Made by a program: the position numbers and the translations under genes. This document shows positions 39,501-43,144 of a stretch of DNA of 64,000 nt, piece by piece. Numbering within the stretch: the first letter of the stretch is position 1; each line of letters starts with the position of its first letter. Location of the stretch: the NCBI RefSeq assembly GCF_000179595.2, contig NZ_JH556658.1, positions 659,176-723,175 of the forward strand. Reading direction: 5' to 3'. The notes beneath the pieces were generated by a model. The model was not told the DNA's origin. It ran no database searches and was given only the letters and a program-made list of their open reading frames with translations. The stretch is from Acetivibrio cellulolyticus CD2. Its GTDB lineage: Bacteria > Bacillota > Clostridia > Acetivibrionales > Acetivibrionaceae.

Positions 39501-40997
39501 GATGCAAGAGGGAATACTTCCAGCAAAATTCAGAAGGTGACGATTGCAGATACTACATCACCGGTATTAAGTGTGCCAGCAGACGTAACTGTGAAAACAG
39601 AAAAGACTCAAGTATCAGTAGATATTGGTAAAGCATCTGCGTATGATATATTTGAAGTTGCAGTAACTAATAACGCTCCTGAAATATTCAATGCTGGAAC
39701 AACCGTAGTAACATGGAGGGCAGTCGATGCAAATGGAAACAGTGCAACTAAAAATCAATCAATAACAGTAATTAACGTGCCGACACCAACACCGACACCA
39801 ACACCGACGCCAACACCGACACCAACACCAACACCAAGTACACCATCGGATAATGGAGGTTCAACATCTGGTGGCGATGTTCCTTCATTAGGTGGAGACG
39901 CTGGGCAACCACCAATAGATATTCCTGTTGTGGTGCCGGAAGTTACACCAACTTTGCCGCCTCAAACGACGGAAGAACCTCCGGAAACTGATATACCAAA
40001 CTTCATACCTTCCGATTTGCTGGTTGAAATAACAGCTGACAGCAGGTTGGGTGAAGAAGGGCAAACTATGGATTTCACAATAACTTACAAGAATAGGGCA
40101 AAGGCAATCTTATCCAATGTAGTTGTAGAGGCTGGTATTTCAGAGTATATGACAGTTACAGAATGTGGTGTGGGTAAAGTAAATGAAAACAGGATTGTTT
40201 GGGATATATCCGAAATTGGAATAAACGAAATTGGTACGTTAACTTTTAAAGTAAAAGTTAACGAGCTCAAAAAAGCAGAAGTGAAAGAAACCGTAAGTGC
40301 AGTGATAACATGTATTGAGAAAATAGAAAACAAAGAGTATTCTAAATCAGCGGTTGAAGTTTTACTTTACTCAAACCGTTATAAAACGGAAGAAGCTCAT
40401 AATCAGTACATAAAGGGATATGCTGACGGGACTTTCAAACCTGACAAACCAATAACAAGGGCTGAAGCAGCAACTATATTTGCACAGGCTTTAGGACTTG
40501 ATACAAGCGAAAGCACGAAAGCTATTTATACGGACGTAGATATGAATAACTGGGCAGCGGCGTATATAGGGGCAGTTACAAAAGCCGGATTATTCGGTGG
40601 ATATGGAAATGGAGAATTCCGCCCGAATGCTTATATAACGAGAGCTGAACTGGCAGCTGTAATATTTAAATACTTGAAGCTTTCGAACGAAGAGCCGATA
40701 CAGATTCATTTTAAGGACATAAACAAGCATTGGGCTAGTAAGTGTATTGAAAGCATTTACAGGTTTGAAATAGTAAATGGATATGAAGATGGAACTTTCA
40801 GACCTGATAATAAAGTAACACGTGCTGAAGCTATTGTTATGATTAATAAGATGTTGTTCAGAGGTCCACTTATGAATGCAGAACAGAGTTTTTCGGATGT
40901 ACCAAAAACCCACTGGGCATATACGTGGATTGAAGAAGCAGTTGGAACGCACAAATTCATAAGACTCCCTAATGGAAATGAGAATATAGAGCAGTAA
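15525..40997 (+). CDS. Giant (8,490-residue) secreted SLH-anchored multidomain surface protein
   Basis: Starts at ATG 15525 after AAAGGGAGG and runs 25.5 kb without a stop. Residues 1-27 are a signal peptide, followed by a Ser/Thr/Glu/Asn-rich stretch to ~145. Order: fibronectin type III (FN3, ~147-235); nine beta-strand-rich adhesin-like half-repeats (~258-2030); five FN3 domains (~2039-2485); alternating Ig-like and FN3 domains (to ~3320); CARDB-like (~3325); PKD (~3430, DWDMGD); four CARDB-like; MG2-like, NEW3-like and carboxypeptidase-regulatory-like domains to ~5200. A second PKD (~5300, WDFGDG), CARDB series, NEW3 and regulatory-like set follows to ~6920. A ~515-residue helical region with coiled coil (~6929-7446), two HYR domains (~7937, ~8012), a Pro-Thr linker (~8086-8106), a DUF11-like domain and three SLH motifs (~8290-8480) finish it. 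The SLH motifs would bind pyruvylated cell-wall polymer, so the rest projects outward, probably for adhesion or as a surface layer. No catalytic domain is evident. Confidence 0.92.
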   Translation: MKSKRNFLAILILLVLLTNQIFSVYAGVIEPQNPEVYTQEIKSDVNSDSNSQTVSGDTLESNSETKTGETSEQNSKVELESISDPNSKPTSDQTSEIKLVDITKSGTTDNDITVGRSVYGESANPVSESTLIEKPMFMSEIEEQVDEEAPTAPSHLSSDSNTGTSIDLSWLGSTDNVGVAKYEVYEGISVVKAVYGGETSCTITGLSADGEYNFRVRAKDAAGNISKLSNTLIVNLKDSVHIAADTTFYEDRIYQNLYIDSGTINLNGYKLIVRGNLIQSNGVMYVNNGQLDVHGDYRIQKENLQTNGTVSYSYSSGYLRMNNEKDRVTVGGSFIDDSRYSHSGYLTAGLLEIKGDFTQKSTYRYSNIDNFYATSNHKTVLSGSDLQTVSFEDAISKFAVLEIKNYSEEGIKLTCILSADKLIDNGCKIESPNSEKVGWKLTKDETYDGDLYLGAGILDLNGYQLTVKGRLIQSGGTIDINEGKLFVEGDYRLQSETKNSTGSISYGYSNGYLKMENEQDYVNIAGDFITQSQCDHTGYLKAGVLEVKGDFNELIYNSSYNNFKPTGTHKTILNGAEPQTVKFDVSSNTCFNILEISNTSAQGVKFDSKVTVTNKIINSGSTLQNSANIFLASGAVIDGNVWSYDLSIEQTYTLQNDLTVEGSLYVNGGTINLNGYKLTVKGNFIHYGGTVYINKGLLTIDGDYRIQNEIKSTAGTVSYSYGYGILKMIALEDRVVVGGSFVDDSDNSHSGYLTAGVLEVKGDFIQKTTYSYADSNNFYGSGNHKTVLSGSKLQTVSFEDANSKFGILEIKNYSEEGVKFTSTLNADQLIDNGCRIVFPNSELSGWKLTKDEVYDGNLHLGAGVLDLNGYSLTVKGSLIQSGGTVDINKGKLYVVGDYRIQTEKKAEDGSLSYSCSNGYLKMINEGDYINVAGDFITQSQYSHSGYLKAGVLEVCGDFNQLTYSSYYNFKAEGTHKTVLCGTEAQSVKFDSPDVSNSCFNMLEIKNSSKDGVKFETKAVIASQLNKTESIIKDSKNISLANNAKIEGNVWNYSLSIAGNFTLQKDITINGNLYVNAGTTNLIGYKLSVKGNLIQSSGTVYINKGLLTIDGDYRIQNESQSADGSVSYTYGYGRLQMTAAGDKVVVGGSFVDDSYYTHSGYLTAGVLEVKGDFIQKTTYRKSNTYNFYGSGSHKTVLSGSKLQTVSFEDANSKFGILEIKNYSEDGVKFTSTLNADQLIDNGCRIVFPNSELSGWKLTKDEVYEGNLHLGAGVLDLNGFSLTVKGSLIQSGGTVEINKGKLYVEGDYRIQTEKKAEDGSLSYSYSNGYLKMVNEVDYINVTGDFITQSQYSHSGYLKAGVLEVCGDFKQLNYSALNNFKAEGTHKTVLCGTEVQSVKFDNPNVSYSCFNILEIKNSSKDGVKFDTKAVIVNQLNKTESIIKDSRYISLANNAKIEGNVWNYCLAIAGDLALQNDMTINGNLYIDSGTTNLSGYKLIVKGNLIQCGGVVCINKGLLTIDGDYRIQNESQSADGSVSYTYGNGRLQMTALEDRVVVGGSFVDDSNNSNSGYLTAGVLEVKGDFIQKTTYSYADSFNFYASGNHKTVLTGSKLQTVSFEDYNSKFGILEIKNYSEEGVQITTTLNADQLIDNGCKVKFKNSGVMGWKLEKDEVYMGDLYLEAGTLDLNGYKLIIKGKLIQAGGTININKGNLLVEGDYRIQTETKNANGLATYSYSNGYLKMINDADYVKVEGDFVTQSQYGQDNFLTAGVLEVKGDFSQKRYNAYNNYKTGGTHKTVLSGNGVQHVMFDSPSSLQSCINILDIPNDFEVRFDTKTVITKELKKTSAALINSKNLSLYTGVELNSNTWYYDLSFEGNYTFKSDLTIEGDMYVTGDMNLNGKRLYVEGDLIQTGGTLNVNGGEIVVGGDYTISNYSLLEMVNEFDYVCVEGNFTTSSSYTNECLTAGVLEVKGDFSQKSTANNFCASGTHKTLLSGDDIQKVTFENKTNSKFNILILSKIFEEGYIFNVTGNWNTLEKGEDDKEAPTVPVALKEVSKTVTSVSIEWTAAKDNIIVAGYEIYRNGQRIARTNKTHYTDIDLTPSTKYTYKVNAYDVARNKSEQTSLVIQTLEDLEAPTKPMGLDIYTRTDSSVTLYWTASKDNAKVSGYEIKRDGSIIGTTEATKYTDKDLVPGTYIYSVRAFDIAGKKSEESSTVVYDNDKPKVPENIKAVPVSETIIRLDWTAASDNVGTIGYEIYRNNVKIYSTANTYYEDKGLTPYTTYTYSICAFDQARNVSAKSSGIEATAIKDTNAPTLPSGLSMVSKSASTVTLTWKASTDNVAVKGYEIFRDGVSVGKTETVKFTDVGLTEKVKYTYAVRSYDASGNLSQLSSSIDVVPSVPDAPLGLSAEAGQVKVSLKWTAVQNSDVSYYRVFRRYGDGALEKINNYVYALSAEDLNVTANTEYYYQVAAVDKYGNEGRLSEAVSAVPVADTVEPEIVSVDTVRKLDLLTLRAVVKDNVATESMKLYYRYQDGEWKLVKEIFVAAKNGNQIGTSYNWDISLIPDGAYELKVDLFDKAGNMATKTIKVVIVRTPPPAPEKISAVSGEFKIDLSWAKVEDSNLSKYKLYRSVDGTNYNLLHETILTSYTDTSMELGKKYMYKVTALNTFGYESAGTVSEFAIAYDDITPPEVVGIKPEDGSNINATVNISVMALDNVKVSGIEFFYTTSDSETEEWTTMGNSDAGTISWNTKGLKDGAYKVKAVVKDAAGNTKEIIAKYNIDNSAGQAPILTAAGSELKITLNWEPSEVKEDFDHYRIYRRTEAAGEFELIARLEKTLYIDSSVTADKDIWYKVSVVDKLGNESEGSNIVKARAGKDTTAPIIKRFEPADGVAIRNGCNLTAYAEDNDKVSSYAFEFRRLDENKELLEGEEWITIAEINNNTNSKAEVTWDTLAIGEDKEILYQDGNYQIRLTVCDQSGNKSEKIQNYVLANNPPNAPDKLYVQAGEWELVVSWSPVVRPDFDHYVLYRKEGKDGIWEKVVEDTTSNIYVDAMKDPKFEYFYRVSVVNDLGRESEPSYDYSKDTEISDKIDTKSLHQTTIPVILDMKPSSLSRTNDSLDLATIIGDSVGVEVRYEYGFVGHDPSAALTGAETWQHIGNGSIETMKEQDLLEILEDFLAGKEILPDANSGDQRFLSKLTWNVNSLPDGVYAVRVTAVNKGNKEGSTIKKYIIDRVAPKTPAGLVVQNSKTGGELQLSWDKNEENDIEKYIVLRSTTSGGTFVKIAESKSLVYRDVGLEDGKPYYYIIKAVDTAGNESGLSTQNSGVPSAISDLTVAGITVPKSLAYERSGNITAVVKNLGFAKAQGKVNFYYKTGEAWKYIDSSNVEVISSEKAEATITWTPAKTLDAVTYIKAEIETLKGTDDIDGTNNSFTDDFRLNAPPVAVITSDEWVYSGDNFTLNAGESKDPDGSIATYDWDMGDKTVKKGKQITYIYQNPGNYNIKLTVTDNSGTQSYETVSMHVYDNRPDIIVTDLEWLPLEPKEGDVVTINAIVGNIGKSSNKQGFLVGFYIDNKYIGYTRVDKSIEPGKAEKIPFTWIAEPGIHVVKVVANDILDNLKEMDKNNNEYIEAMTSQKVNFPDVEVKDLRVSYGDKTELQSEEPFAYTAQIANLGTAAAEMFFVSLYVDGKWVAKQNINKLDVGENRQLSFFVKPSSGVHNVTIKADDPAPMLVEMVRENNEASFVTKEFSVIYPELEIDPVTWRPKETYLTEGTSLTFETKVRNTGKVNITHKFDVDFEVDGTIIKSFTIDSLDMGKEKEVWARWTAVPGEHKVNVVLDRDQSVTDSVYNNSVSAKVPELSIIYPDLRLSDVQWSPVSLKYGSTVTFLARVSNQSVSSVFNDFNVGLYVDGKAVAGKRVKGLRGHSTAIVDLTWEPDLVGEHNFEVIVDNLKEVKQAALAEGETRNWKQKFDISDALTVDVWPEVEEPDQYMTENIYASSDKFISIGAAVKRASKLNKLLGPDDGVYAKYTLRKGTEAILDGEIGYNRATGKFEAQIPIISLDDGMYNLTFDIGDGAENLFVSTNIMLVMESVGVVETDKETYQSGEIVRITGNFNYRDGNPMANEQIALDLILEPALEDPIYVHDAKGDYMKMWHAEHLSFLTTDEKGHFEFEFVPEEREAGKWRVVAFPFKKGLGTGANAGFTVWGLKASQQEVHVATSKNYQFSKYVAVKNLAEASDMPLTGLSAVLVNLTPESGVRAVMNTSTLSAALDADQESGVTINFNVPLDCADTAEYIVKFSTAEGASSESRIKLYLRPAVPNPIVEPRGVKLGINPGNSMVKTFKVTNKGLGRMTGISLEAPKSILWITPLNLGKVNLEPGESTTFDVAVNPPKAISLGEYQDDIIITDGKYKAVATVAVEVSTSDVGSLSFMITDDAGERVENAEVTLVGKEPYVQVLNGQEVVYYQNYFGRTDINGIVTFLDKPLGQYSYTVMAKGRNKVVGETYVMPTKEALLEEVTMEAQPVQIEWTVTPTTIEDKYEIELAMTFATNIPTPQFGFVPPWITIPKQVEEPIIYEATVINTGLVAITDVTASVLRSNSSATGISIVGGGYLGEIPAHGSKRIQILVQPGYYELPYGTTAGDTSFIDAITGEKSAGKPHNGIKLSGKYVSFDPDTGLPKYPAEIVNAVIPVYNPDTNRKVKVKVKDNNSGNEKESEENMPLIELDYFVPIPEKGDKAETDTGSGVYEIVKLKLAQSATLERQAFDANLKISNSYPAYSLNNLSVRVVMTDKDGKDVTAKNFIIPTGTEGMETLDGSCSLGSGENMVSNWSIIPGEGLGGTNPEGETYFVKALISYYVNGRYIETQTQAEKITIKPQPKIILHYYIPGKVKAGEPFKLGVTAENIGDGAAKNLVIDSGNLQITTNQAGLLTKFDIVDTSFGSTSSNSFRLNLGDIAPHSQVTGYWLVKWTMYEEVEGAEALEGEFLSFKASLKHLDYKGVELNPLIVDVTTEIIGKDNILLEGSEDALTLISEAGTGFPDYLVNMKTGLKIPIYVPQSLEVLKQPDPDSSTLKFKVPAPKLDANTPDALRYQVLMLKDPLTGTNIRSVTRELYDEVTETSNLSKSNTWKDFGNIYIIDEIPMSYVKEDGKDTEKRCYQPAAYNVDFSSGAVVEAVEYARIYYQVEKNGDEFEAIKKFAYYETGVNTTEGELTSVRAAITNKGSGIENGTVEFYAALVGSMGKEGEPILIGKAEFKNLSPYGTQYVYTDWIPEIGGEYRLIADIVENESKDGAGETRARINIKPYADAGVDFSVDVMKPARFDASRSYDKDGYLLNFIWDFGDGESGYGVCPIYTYQNSGTYKVTLTVVDNDHVESTSKMQITVNETRPDLRINDVVFDKDEPKEGEKLKVTAKVYNGGYSDTNAPFIVGFYVDNMFKDSVKIAENIKPGEAYDVSFEWTNTAGNHMVTVVANDMGHPVIEADFDNNQKSKAVNAKTAFFPSLKVKEFTWSGEDCETLEWNEKVTLSAVVENDGFANAKDFQIAFLVDGAFIKGEKVENLSYTSGYNSVKVSADWRPRKEGLHTIKVIADGPLPHVVELDRSDNEKQIVIKNLQLVHPDLWVESVSLNPEEISIEQGQPVVVGVTVANDLHAKVDNTFNVSVYSDDIYVGSAEIKGIDKNGRAFATVVWKHPLNGTKNIRVVLDERNDVNESNDENNTYTYSLKAPMDVKIPDLIVEKIETKSDSVTASFGDKLKTAITLKNTGTAAVNKPFTTALYVNGINAGTFTTSTIIMPGTSVSGVVEWKADYLPTAPDYTLTVYADVNSSLYLNDRAHAKREVKYHVEDKLQVNFKVGKENYTVEEKPEFELKTVSTDQPWRPLGTPENITAELNIYRNGTEEAAKPEVSKKMDYNTVNGAFGTVLDFNLPIGSYKAYATVFEGETVQQSVYSTFNIVKDYYIDVETKALTYNVGDVVEIKGTVRETDKVTPIKGAEVTVVIVGEQEWRENVVTDAKGDFAYQFKVPEGFGGSYSLRAIGNVNKASKSSKSQVFYVEGAYLSLPEEIKLTAGYSQKVDISLTNVGTISLKSVEVNKELSGDAEGVKVEFAEVLPKEIEAGKTINTILNISSTADVQPGVKMLKIVLKSADGHDYTGEMKVVIEKPEPKMGIEVDGDRENLALNAAIRPGETITKLITVVNEGTAPILNLEVSGLEKLPWITVTTSGTDIIEPLNKGYSIRDKNGCATIAVNIAPSEYVKEGTYNATLDISSNAGVVKIPVTVYVSAAEVGTIVFEVTDNKNIVVKDSKLKLVGPHLSGGLQAVDAKYYTGRMDEDGRYRFENIPAGTYTVKATASKYEDYEESIEVPALINLIPQKVVLQKKKLSLGWDVSGIRNVIQGALTRDAESILIKSDSIDTNSPDLVSQFPGDEISVGDVIGEEFKAGGTIVIKNPSQLEGVRNVRVQVVESDSKLPENSVTLSYGKVSSKNLNLGTFDANKETKINWALDLSGLYYKADVTDGEKPGQYEVKVPEGVTYENVSAWIKGLSSALYNGETVTNSVYNIEENTYTIEVPMNEDGIYIKPDGNIQKFYGTNYVFDMLVNVTGLILNKEGKEEEVSCNVPLRVNYIPSDVSADSIPEENRKNLRVEENLEAENPVIRNFSRSFLEKRCGLDLGSIPEPLGFAAGSFGFSQDSATVDEAFEAKFTMYNPYKEEKLENVQVDIIISDKPFDEAGKLPANAKVLTDWFNVELLNADGVQNIDGSAVVTEIEALGSREIVYSIKSIPGLGDIGGDYYVHMIYRYKADGEVHEGVTSPNKFHIEPLPKLYVSYKLIPDGKDRYKLEATVTNTGEGSAHNVTLGLPSIANAAGLEILSIMSGDGKYQTDLTRMDIGDVKPNATKTGTFVISGSGLENWDKLPYVAVKASKTNANIVIAPFAIQSVWTSDFNDLQSEIEVLELNIKKVMEKTTDDLARNIVSVTEFTMDLYQAQAYSYTLEGLFRINSFITTYLGVYKGLATSAADYLLFDEGIGSFMSTMFFSWLSKQDLDTKNQVKAILAELNEVDKKLKEYEDKLKSEDLTELDRKLTEDALEVKKARYKELLEQYMHETGQGVSKIAHYLHIASECADKLVADFTRSQDTIDFISYSQYIAQFLANRDTQMEWMTGLGDYANALLKQGYSREEIYEMIKERINNSTIKVVDIDDVEGLFMDSSVIAEGDIDEGLLKIAENARSVKYSELSDEVRIQLMKSLQILEGYGSDLGSAPAYYPIEPLKEYLEDLNSKLESIWSDGEGNMIKSIGRYKNVWIYNPDNSGNLIPKEVELTKLYEPQLDLLKNLTKGYGGLVDRWEINQLKTMLWAADSMNTAYGLASASTFAGALILGGTNAIYSIMINRARNELAMTENVLTTREWDNIKDISMNMVRLMSTTGIANMQALEIGTSVNGVFEAVDEWQKIDPPLPVEVMSSVVPDVIVDADSYVGRGKAVLQIKNLHTGTLSISPSVQIYGTNGLVDVPEVQSVSVLSGETAAIEIPFIIPRSTLLDAGGYYAVINLNLAEPATMSVGAVEGPYIAHFFAGTKEQIEAYHGKYEATQPLGREIASLEQDEKIINVSSNTGELRVFMAAEPGSKLQLHIYTEDGKQVGFKDSAAVSEIDGANVKGLINELDCIRILNPMEGKYRVVVSSPEAEENQKYALSVVKLPDLGAVPDVYTPATVSTNNGEVEFKVDIFETSGHSDVEKFKITVGELTDEKGNKIPEGSFKFTDIDGKPIMEAIPAGYGSSFYAHAKISDYAVEGIYKGLVKVELAGSELNPALVNQTEIMSVTNSVYGWFEKDSSTSGWREFEYIVPIVIGFDKSIPETPLLEPLEQSSDKNSHTMHLTGKASSETNVVVWVDEVAKGVYDVNEEGKFDISLLLDKGLHEVYVSAVNAYGTESLPSEKYKVEIEETEDNKAPVLHVPEDITKEAEGKLTKVDIGNASAKDESEFTIKNNAPSVGYTLGTTEVTWTAVDARGNTSSKIQKVTIADTTSPVLSVPADVTVKTEKTQVSVDIGKASAYDIFEVAVTNNAPEIFNAGTTVVTWRAVDANGNSATKNQSITVINVPTPTPTPTPTPTPTPTPTPSTPSDNGGSTSGGDVPSLGGDAGQPPIDIPVVVPEVTPTLPPQTTEEPPETDIPNFIPSDLLVEITADSRLGEEGQTMDFTITYKNRAKAILSNVVVEAGISEYMTVTECGVGKVNENRIVWDISEIGINEIGTLTFKVKVNELKKAEVKETVSAVITCIEKIENKEYSKSAVEVLLYSNRYKTEEAHNQYIKGYADGTFKPDKPITRAEAATIFAQALGLDTSESTKAIYTDVDMNNWAAAYIGAVTKAGLFGGYGNGEFRPNAYITRAELAAVIFKYLKLSNEEPIQIHFKDINKHWASKCIESIYRFEIVNGYEDGTFRPDNKVTRAEAIVMINKMLFRGPLMNAEQSFSDVPKTHWAYTWIEEAVGTHKFIRLPNGNENIEQ
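16290..21620 (+). repeat. Tandem two-type coding repeats, ~1.22-kb period, 4.5 copies
   Basis: Nine half-units start near 16298, 16873, 17512, 18090, 18735, 19315, 19960, 20540 and 21175. Each begins with a version of LYxxxGTxxLNGYKLxVKGxL, then GDYRIQ, a GxLxAGVLEVKGDF strand pair and a THKTVLSG motif. Types A and B alternate (A-B-A-B-A-B-A-B-A'), with a pair period of 1,214-1,225 nt. The middle pairs are nearly identical in DNA as well as protein (compare 18001-18090 with 19219-19308), so duplication there is recent or recombination keeps copies alike. The last unit is shortened. The regular strands suggest a beta-helix or stacked-sheet adhesin stalk. Confidence 0.85.
25810..36290 (+). repeat. 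Large internal duplication of a PKD-CARDB-NEW3-regulatory module
   Basis: Two long blocks of the giant gene carry the same domain order: PKD, CARDB series, MG2-like, NEW3-like, regulatory-like, then NxGxGxAxN-type domains. Matching landmarks keep a near-constant distance: PKD ~25815 and ~31400; RPDIIVTDLEW ~26074 and RPDLRINDVVF ~31657; YPELEIDPV ~26751 and HPDLWVESV ~32342; the regulatory-like domain ~28780 and ~34345. The offset is 5.57-5.6 kb, growing to ~5.8 kb near PKIILHYYIP (~30128) and PKLYVSYKL (~35950). Protein similarity is moderate and DNA similarity low, so this duplication is old, unlike the 16290-21620 repeats. Confidence 0.75.
39780..39836 (+). repeat. Hexanucleotide microsatellite encoding the Pro-Thr linker
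   Basis: About nine ACACCG/ACACCA/ACGCCA units encode a run of Pro-Thr pairs between the HYR domains and the wall-anchoring C-terminus of the giant protein. The unit is six bases, so copy-number change by slippage would alter linker length without shifting frame. Pro-Thr linkers are common in clostridial cell-surface proteins. Confidence 0.85.
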
Positions 40998-41002
40998 AAT
41001 GA

Positions 41003-41044
41003 AAAAGAGATGTTTTCAGGAAAGTGAAAACATCTCTTTTTTTT
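41003..41044 (+). terminator. Strong intrinsic terminator of the giant gene
   Basis: AAAAGAGATGTTTTC (41003-41017) pairs perfectly with GAAAACATCTCTTTT (41026-41040) around an 8-nt loop, and four more T follow. It begins 6 bp after the stop codon. Confidence 0.92.
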
Positions 41045-41250
41045 ATGGGTATAGTTTTTAATTCAGTACCAGTACTTAATTTGTTTGACTCTGACATAAT
41101 TTTAATACTTGAAATGTACTGGCAAAGGATTCATTTATTATCTAGTTACCATATTTTGCATTGAGTTACTCTATAGACTCTGCTAAAATAACTCTTGGAA
41201 GCTAATAACTGGGAAAATCTCATAAATTGAGGCTGTTAAGGAGACATATT

Positions 41251-42018
41251 ATGTATTTTATAAAAAAGTTATCGGTTTTTCTTGCCGCTATAGTCTTTAC
41301 TTTGATACTGGCTATACCAGTTCTTGCTGGTAATTATACTGTTGTAAAAAATGATTCCATTTACGCAATAAGTCAATTATTCAATACAAGTACATCAAAA
41401 ATCAAGACAGACAATAATCTGTCAAGCAACATAATCTATCCAGGTCAGGTACTAAAAGTTCCTACTGTAGATTACACAGTAAAAAGAGGAGACACACTTT
41501 GCCATATTGCCAAAAGTGCTGGAATTTCACTTTCAACCTTGAGAAAAATAAACAATAAGTTGGATGATTCAATTTATATTGGACAGAAGTTAATATTACC
41601 TGTTACGAATGGGGAAGGTACAAAAATTAAAGCTTCAAAACCGGTAGTTTCCTATTCATCTGATGAACTCGATCTACTTGCAAGGTTGATAAATGCTGAA
41701 GCAGCAAGCGAATCTTATCAAGCAATGGTTGCTGTTGGCGCAGTGGTAGTAAACAGAGTACAGGATTCCCGTTTTCCAAACACTATCAGTGAGGTCATTA
41801 ATCAGAACGATGGTAGAAACTATCAGTTTACTCCTGTTAAGAATGGCGCGATAAAAAAACTTGCAACATCATCTTCAAAAGAAGCTGCACTAGAAGCACT
41901 TAATGGAGCTGACCCAACGAATGGCGCATTGTATTATTATGATAATAGTTCAAAAAAGAAGTCGATACGCTCGAAGCCTATTGCATTAAGCGTTGGTAAA
42001 ATGGTATTTGCTTATTAG
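41251..42018 (+). CDS. LysM-SleB-type cell-wall (spore cortex) hydrolase
   Basis: I chose ATG 41251, 8 nt after AAGGAG, over an in-frame TTG at 41227. The 255-residue product has a signal peptide (MYFIKKLSVFLAAIVFTLIL, cleavage near VLA-G). Two LysM peptidoglycan-binding motifs follow at ~28-72 (YTVVKNDSIYAISQLFN) and ~73-117 (YTVKRGDTLCHIAKSAG). Residues ~137-255 form a SleB/CwlJ hydrolase_2 domain, with ARLINAEAASESYQAMVAVG containing the likely catalytic Glu and later NYQFTPVKNG. Such enzymes cleave muramic-delta-lactam-containing cortex peptidoglycan during germination or act on cell-wall material. No spore-sigma promoter was recognised. A sporulation role is inferred from the family. Confidence 0.88.
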   Translation: MYFIKKLSVFLAAIVFTLILAIPVLAGNYTVVKNDSIYAISQLFNTSTSKIKTDNNLSSNIIYPGQVLKVPTVDYTVKRGDTLCHIAKSAGISLSTLRKINNKLDDSIYIGQKLILPVTNGEGTKIKASKPVVSYSSDELDLLARLINAEAASESYQAMVAVGAVVVNRVQDSRFPNTISEVINQNDGRNYQFTPVKNGAIKKLATSSSKEAALEALNGADPTNGALYYYDNSSKKKSIRSKPIALSVGKMVFAY

Positions 42019-42117
42019 CAGCATAAGGCTACAATCAAAGTAGAATTCTCGAACGCTGTAATTCCAGATTCCAATAGTCAATCTAATTCCATCTATATTA
42101 ACGTTTTAAAGGCTGGG

Positions 42118-42528
42118 TTAATGAACTTCATCTTTAAAAGATTTTAACTTTTCATTCAATACTCTCTTGTAATGCTTTTGATATAAAAATACTATAAGAA
42201 CACCAAATATTTCAGCCGATAGGCAAATTGTAAGCATTAGAAGGATAGAATGAACACCTAATATATAGGAGCCTAAAGAAGTACCTATACCAATAATCAA
42301 GATAAGCACTATATAGCTAGGCAAATTGCTTAGAGGCCAAACTTTTTGAGCTAATGCAAACATTACCTCGGCAAAAAACCATATACCAACACCTAATAAT
42401 ATACTTTGAAGTAGACTAAGTAGCTTGACTGTACCGTTAGTAAATATCAGAGTGCTCGACAAATATATGGCTGCTGAAATGGTTATGGTATAAATAAAGC
42501 GAATCCAAGTATCTTTAGTGATAATCAT
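42118..42528 (-). CDS. DUF3021 family membrane protein
   Basis: A 136-residue protein with four hydrophobic helices (around WIRFIYTITISAAIYL, LLQSILLGVGIWFFAEVMF, YIVLILIIGIGTSLGSYIL and ILLMLTICLSAEIFGVLIVF) and a short basic cytoplasmic tail. This size and layout match DUF3021 proteins, which are regularly encoded next to LytTR regulators and probably control their activity at the membrane. Its ATG overlaps the stop codon of the LytTR gene by 4 nt (42525-42528), so the two are translationally coupled. Confidence 0.8.
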   Translation of the reverse strand: MIITKDTWIRFIYTITISAAIYLSSTLIFTNGTVKLLSLLQSILLGVGIWFFAEVMFALAQKVWPLSNLPSYIVLILIIGIGTSLGSYILGVHSILLMLTICLSAEIFGVLIVFLYQKHYKRVLNEKLKSFKDEVH

Positions 42529-43076
42529 GTTATGCCCAACCTTTCTTTAAAACTCTTGACATAGTTTCTTGAGATATCAAGTGGCATTTTGTAGCTATCA
42601 ATATAAATAAGCAAATTGCCTTTAAACATTGGAGAGATAGATTTAATTTTTTTAATATTAACTATCTCAGATTTATTAATTCGAATAAAACTATTTGGGA
42701 GTAGCCCTTCTTCTAATTGATAGAGCTTATATTTGATTTTTAAATTACGTCCATCGCTAAGATTTACAAAAGTATCATTGTCTTGTGCATTGAAATAGGC
42801 AACATCATCTACTGCAATAGGGACCCATGCTTCCCCTTGCTTACCTAGGAACATATTTGTTTGCAAATCATCACATTGAAAACCTTGAAGAAAATTGATT
42901 AAGGTATGAATATAATCTACACTAAAAACTATAATCAGATGATAGTCGTCTTTAAAATCCATACCTTTTTCAACAATGATAATGTCAGCAGCTTCATTTA
43001 TTGTGACACGATGATTGTGCAAAATATTTTCAAGCATCAACTTATGTTGGTCTTGGCATATTAGTTTAACAATCAT
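42525..43076 (-). CDS. LytTR-family DNA-binding regulator
   Basis: A 183-residue protein starting at ATG 43076 after AGAGGAT. The first ~85 residues form a small domain without a recognisable phospho-receiver. Residues ~90-183 are a LytTR domain: VDDVAYFNAQDNDTFVNLSD, NSFIRINKSEIVNIKKIKSI, and the final LDISRNYVKSFKERLG. LytTR domains bind direct repeats in promoters through beta-strand and loop contacts. It lies downstream of an ABC exporter pair and is coupled to DUF3021. This arrangement usually means the regulator controls its own transporter operon in response to a membrane signal. Confidence 0.88.
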   Translation of the reverse strand: MIVKLICQDQHKLMLENILHNHRVTINEAADIIIVEKGMDFKDDYHLIIVFSVDYIHTLINFLQGFQCDDLQTNMFLGKQGEAWVPIAVDDVAYFNAQDNDTFVNLSDGRNLKIKYKLYQLEEGLLPNSFIRINKSEIVNIKKIKSISPMFKGNLLIYIDSYKMPLDISRNYVKSFKERLGIT

Positions 43077-43144
43077 TTTTTATCCTCTACTCTCGAATTT
43101 CTTATAGTATATCATTAATTGTCAATCCCAAAAAGAGCAGCAGA

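Noticed and set aside
39335-40380. Cellulosome dockerin or cohesin near the C-terminus of the giant protein
   Set aside because: No duplicated Ca-binding dockerin loops and no cohesin signature were seen. The segment reads as two HYR domains, a Pro-Thr linker and a DUF11-like domain.
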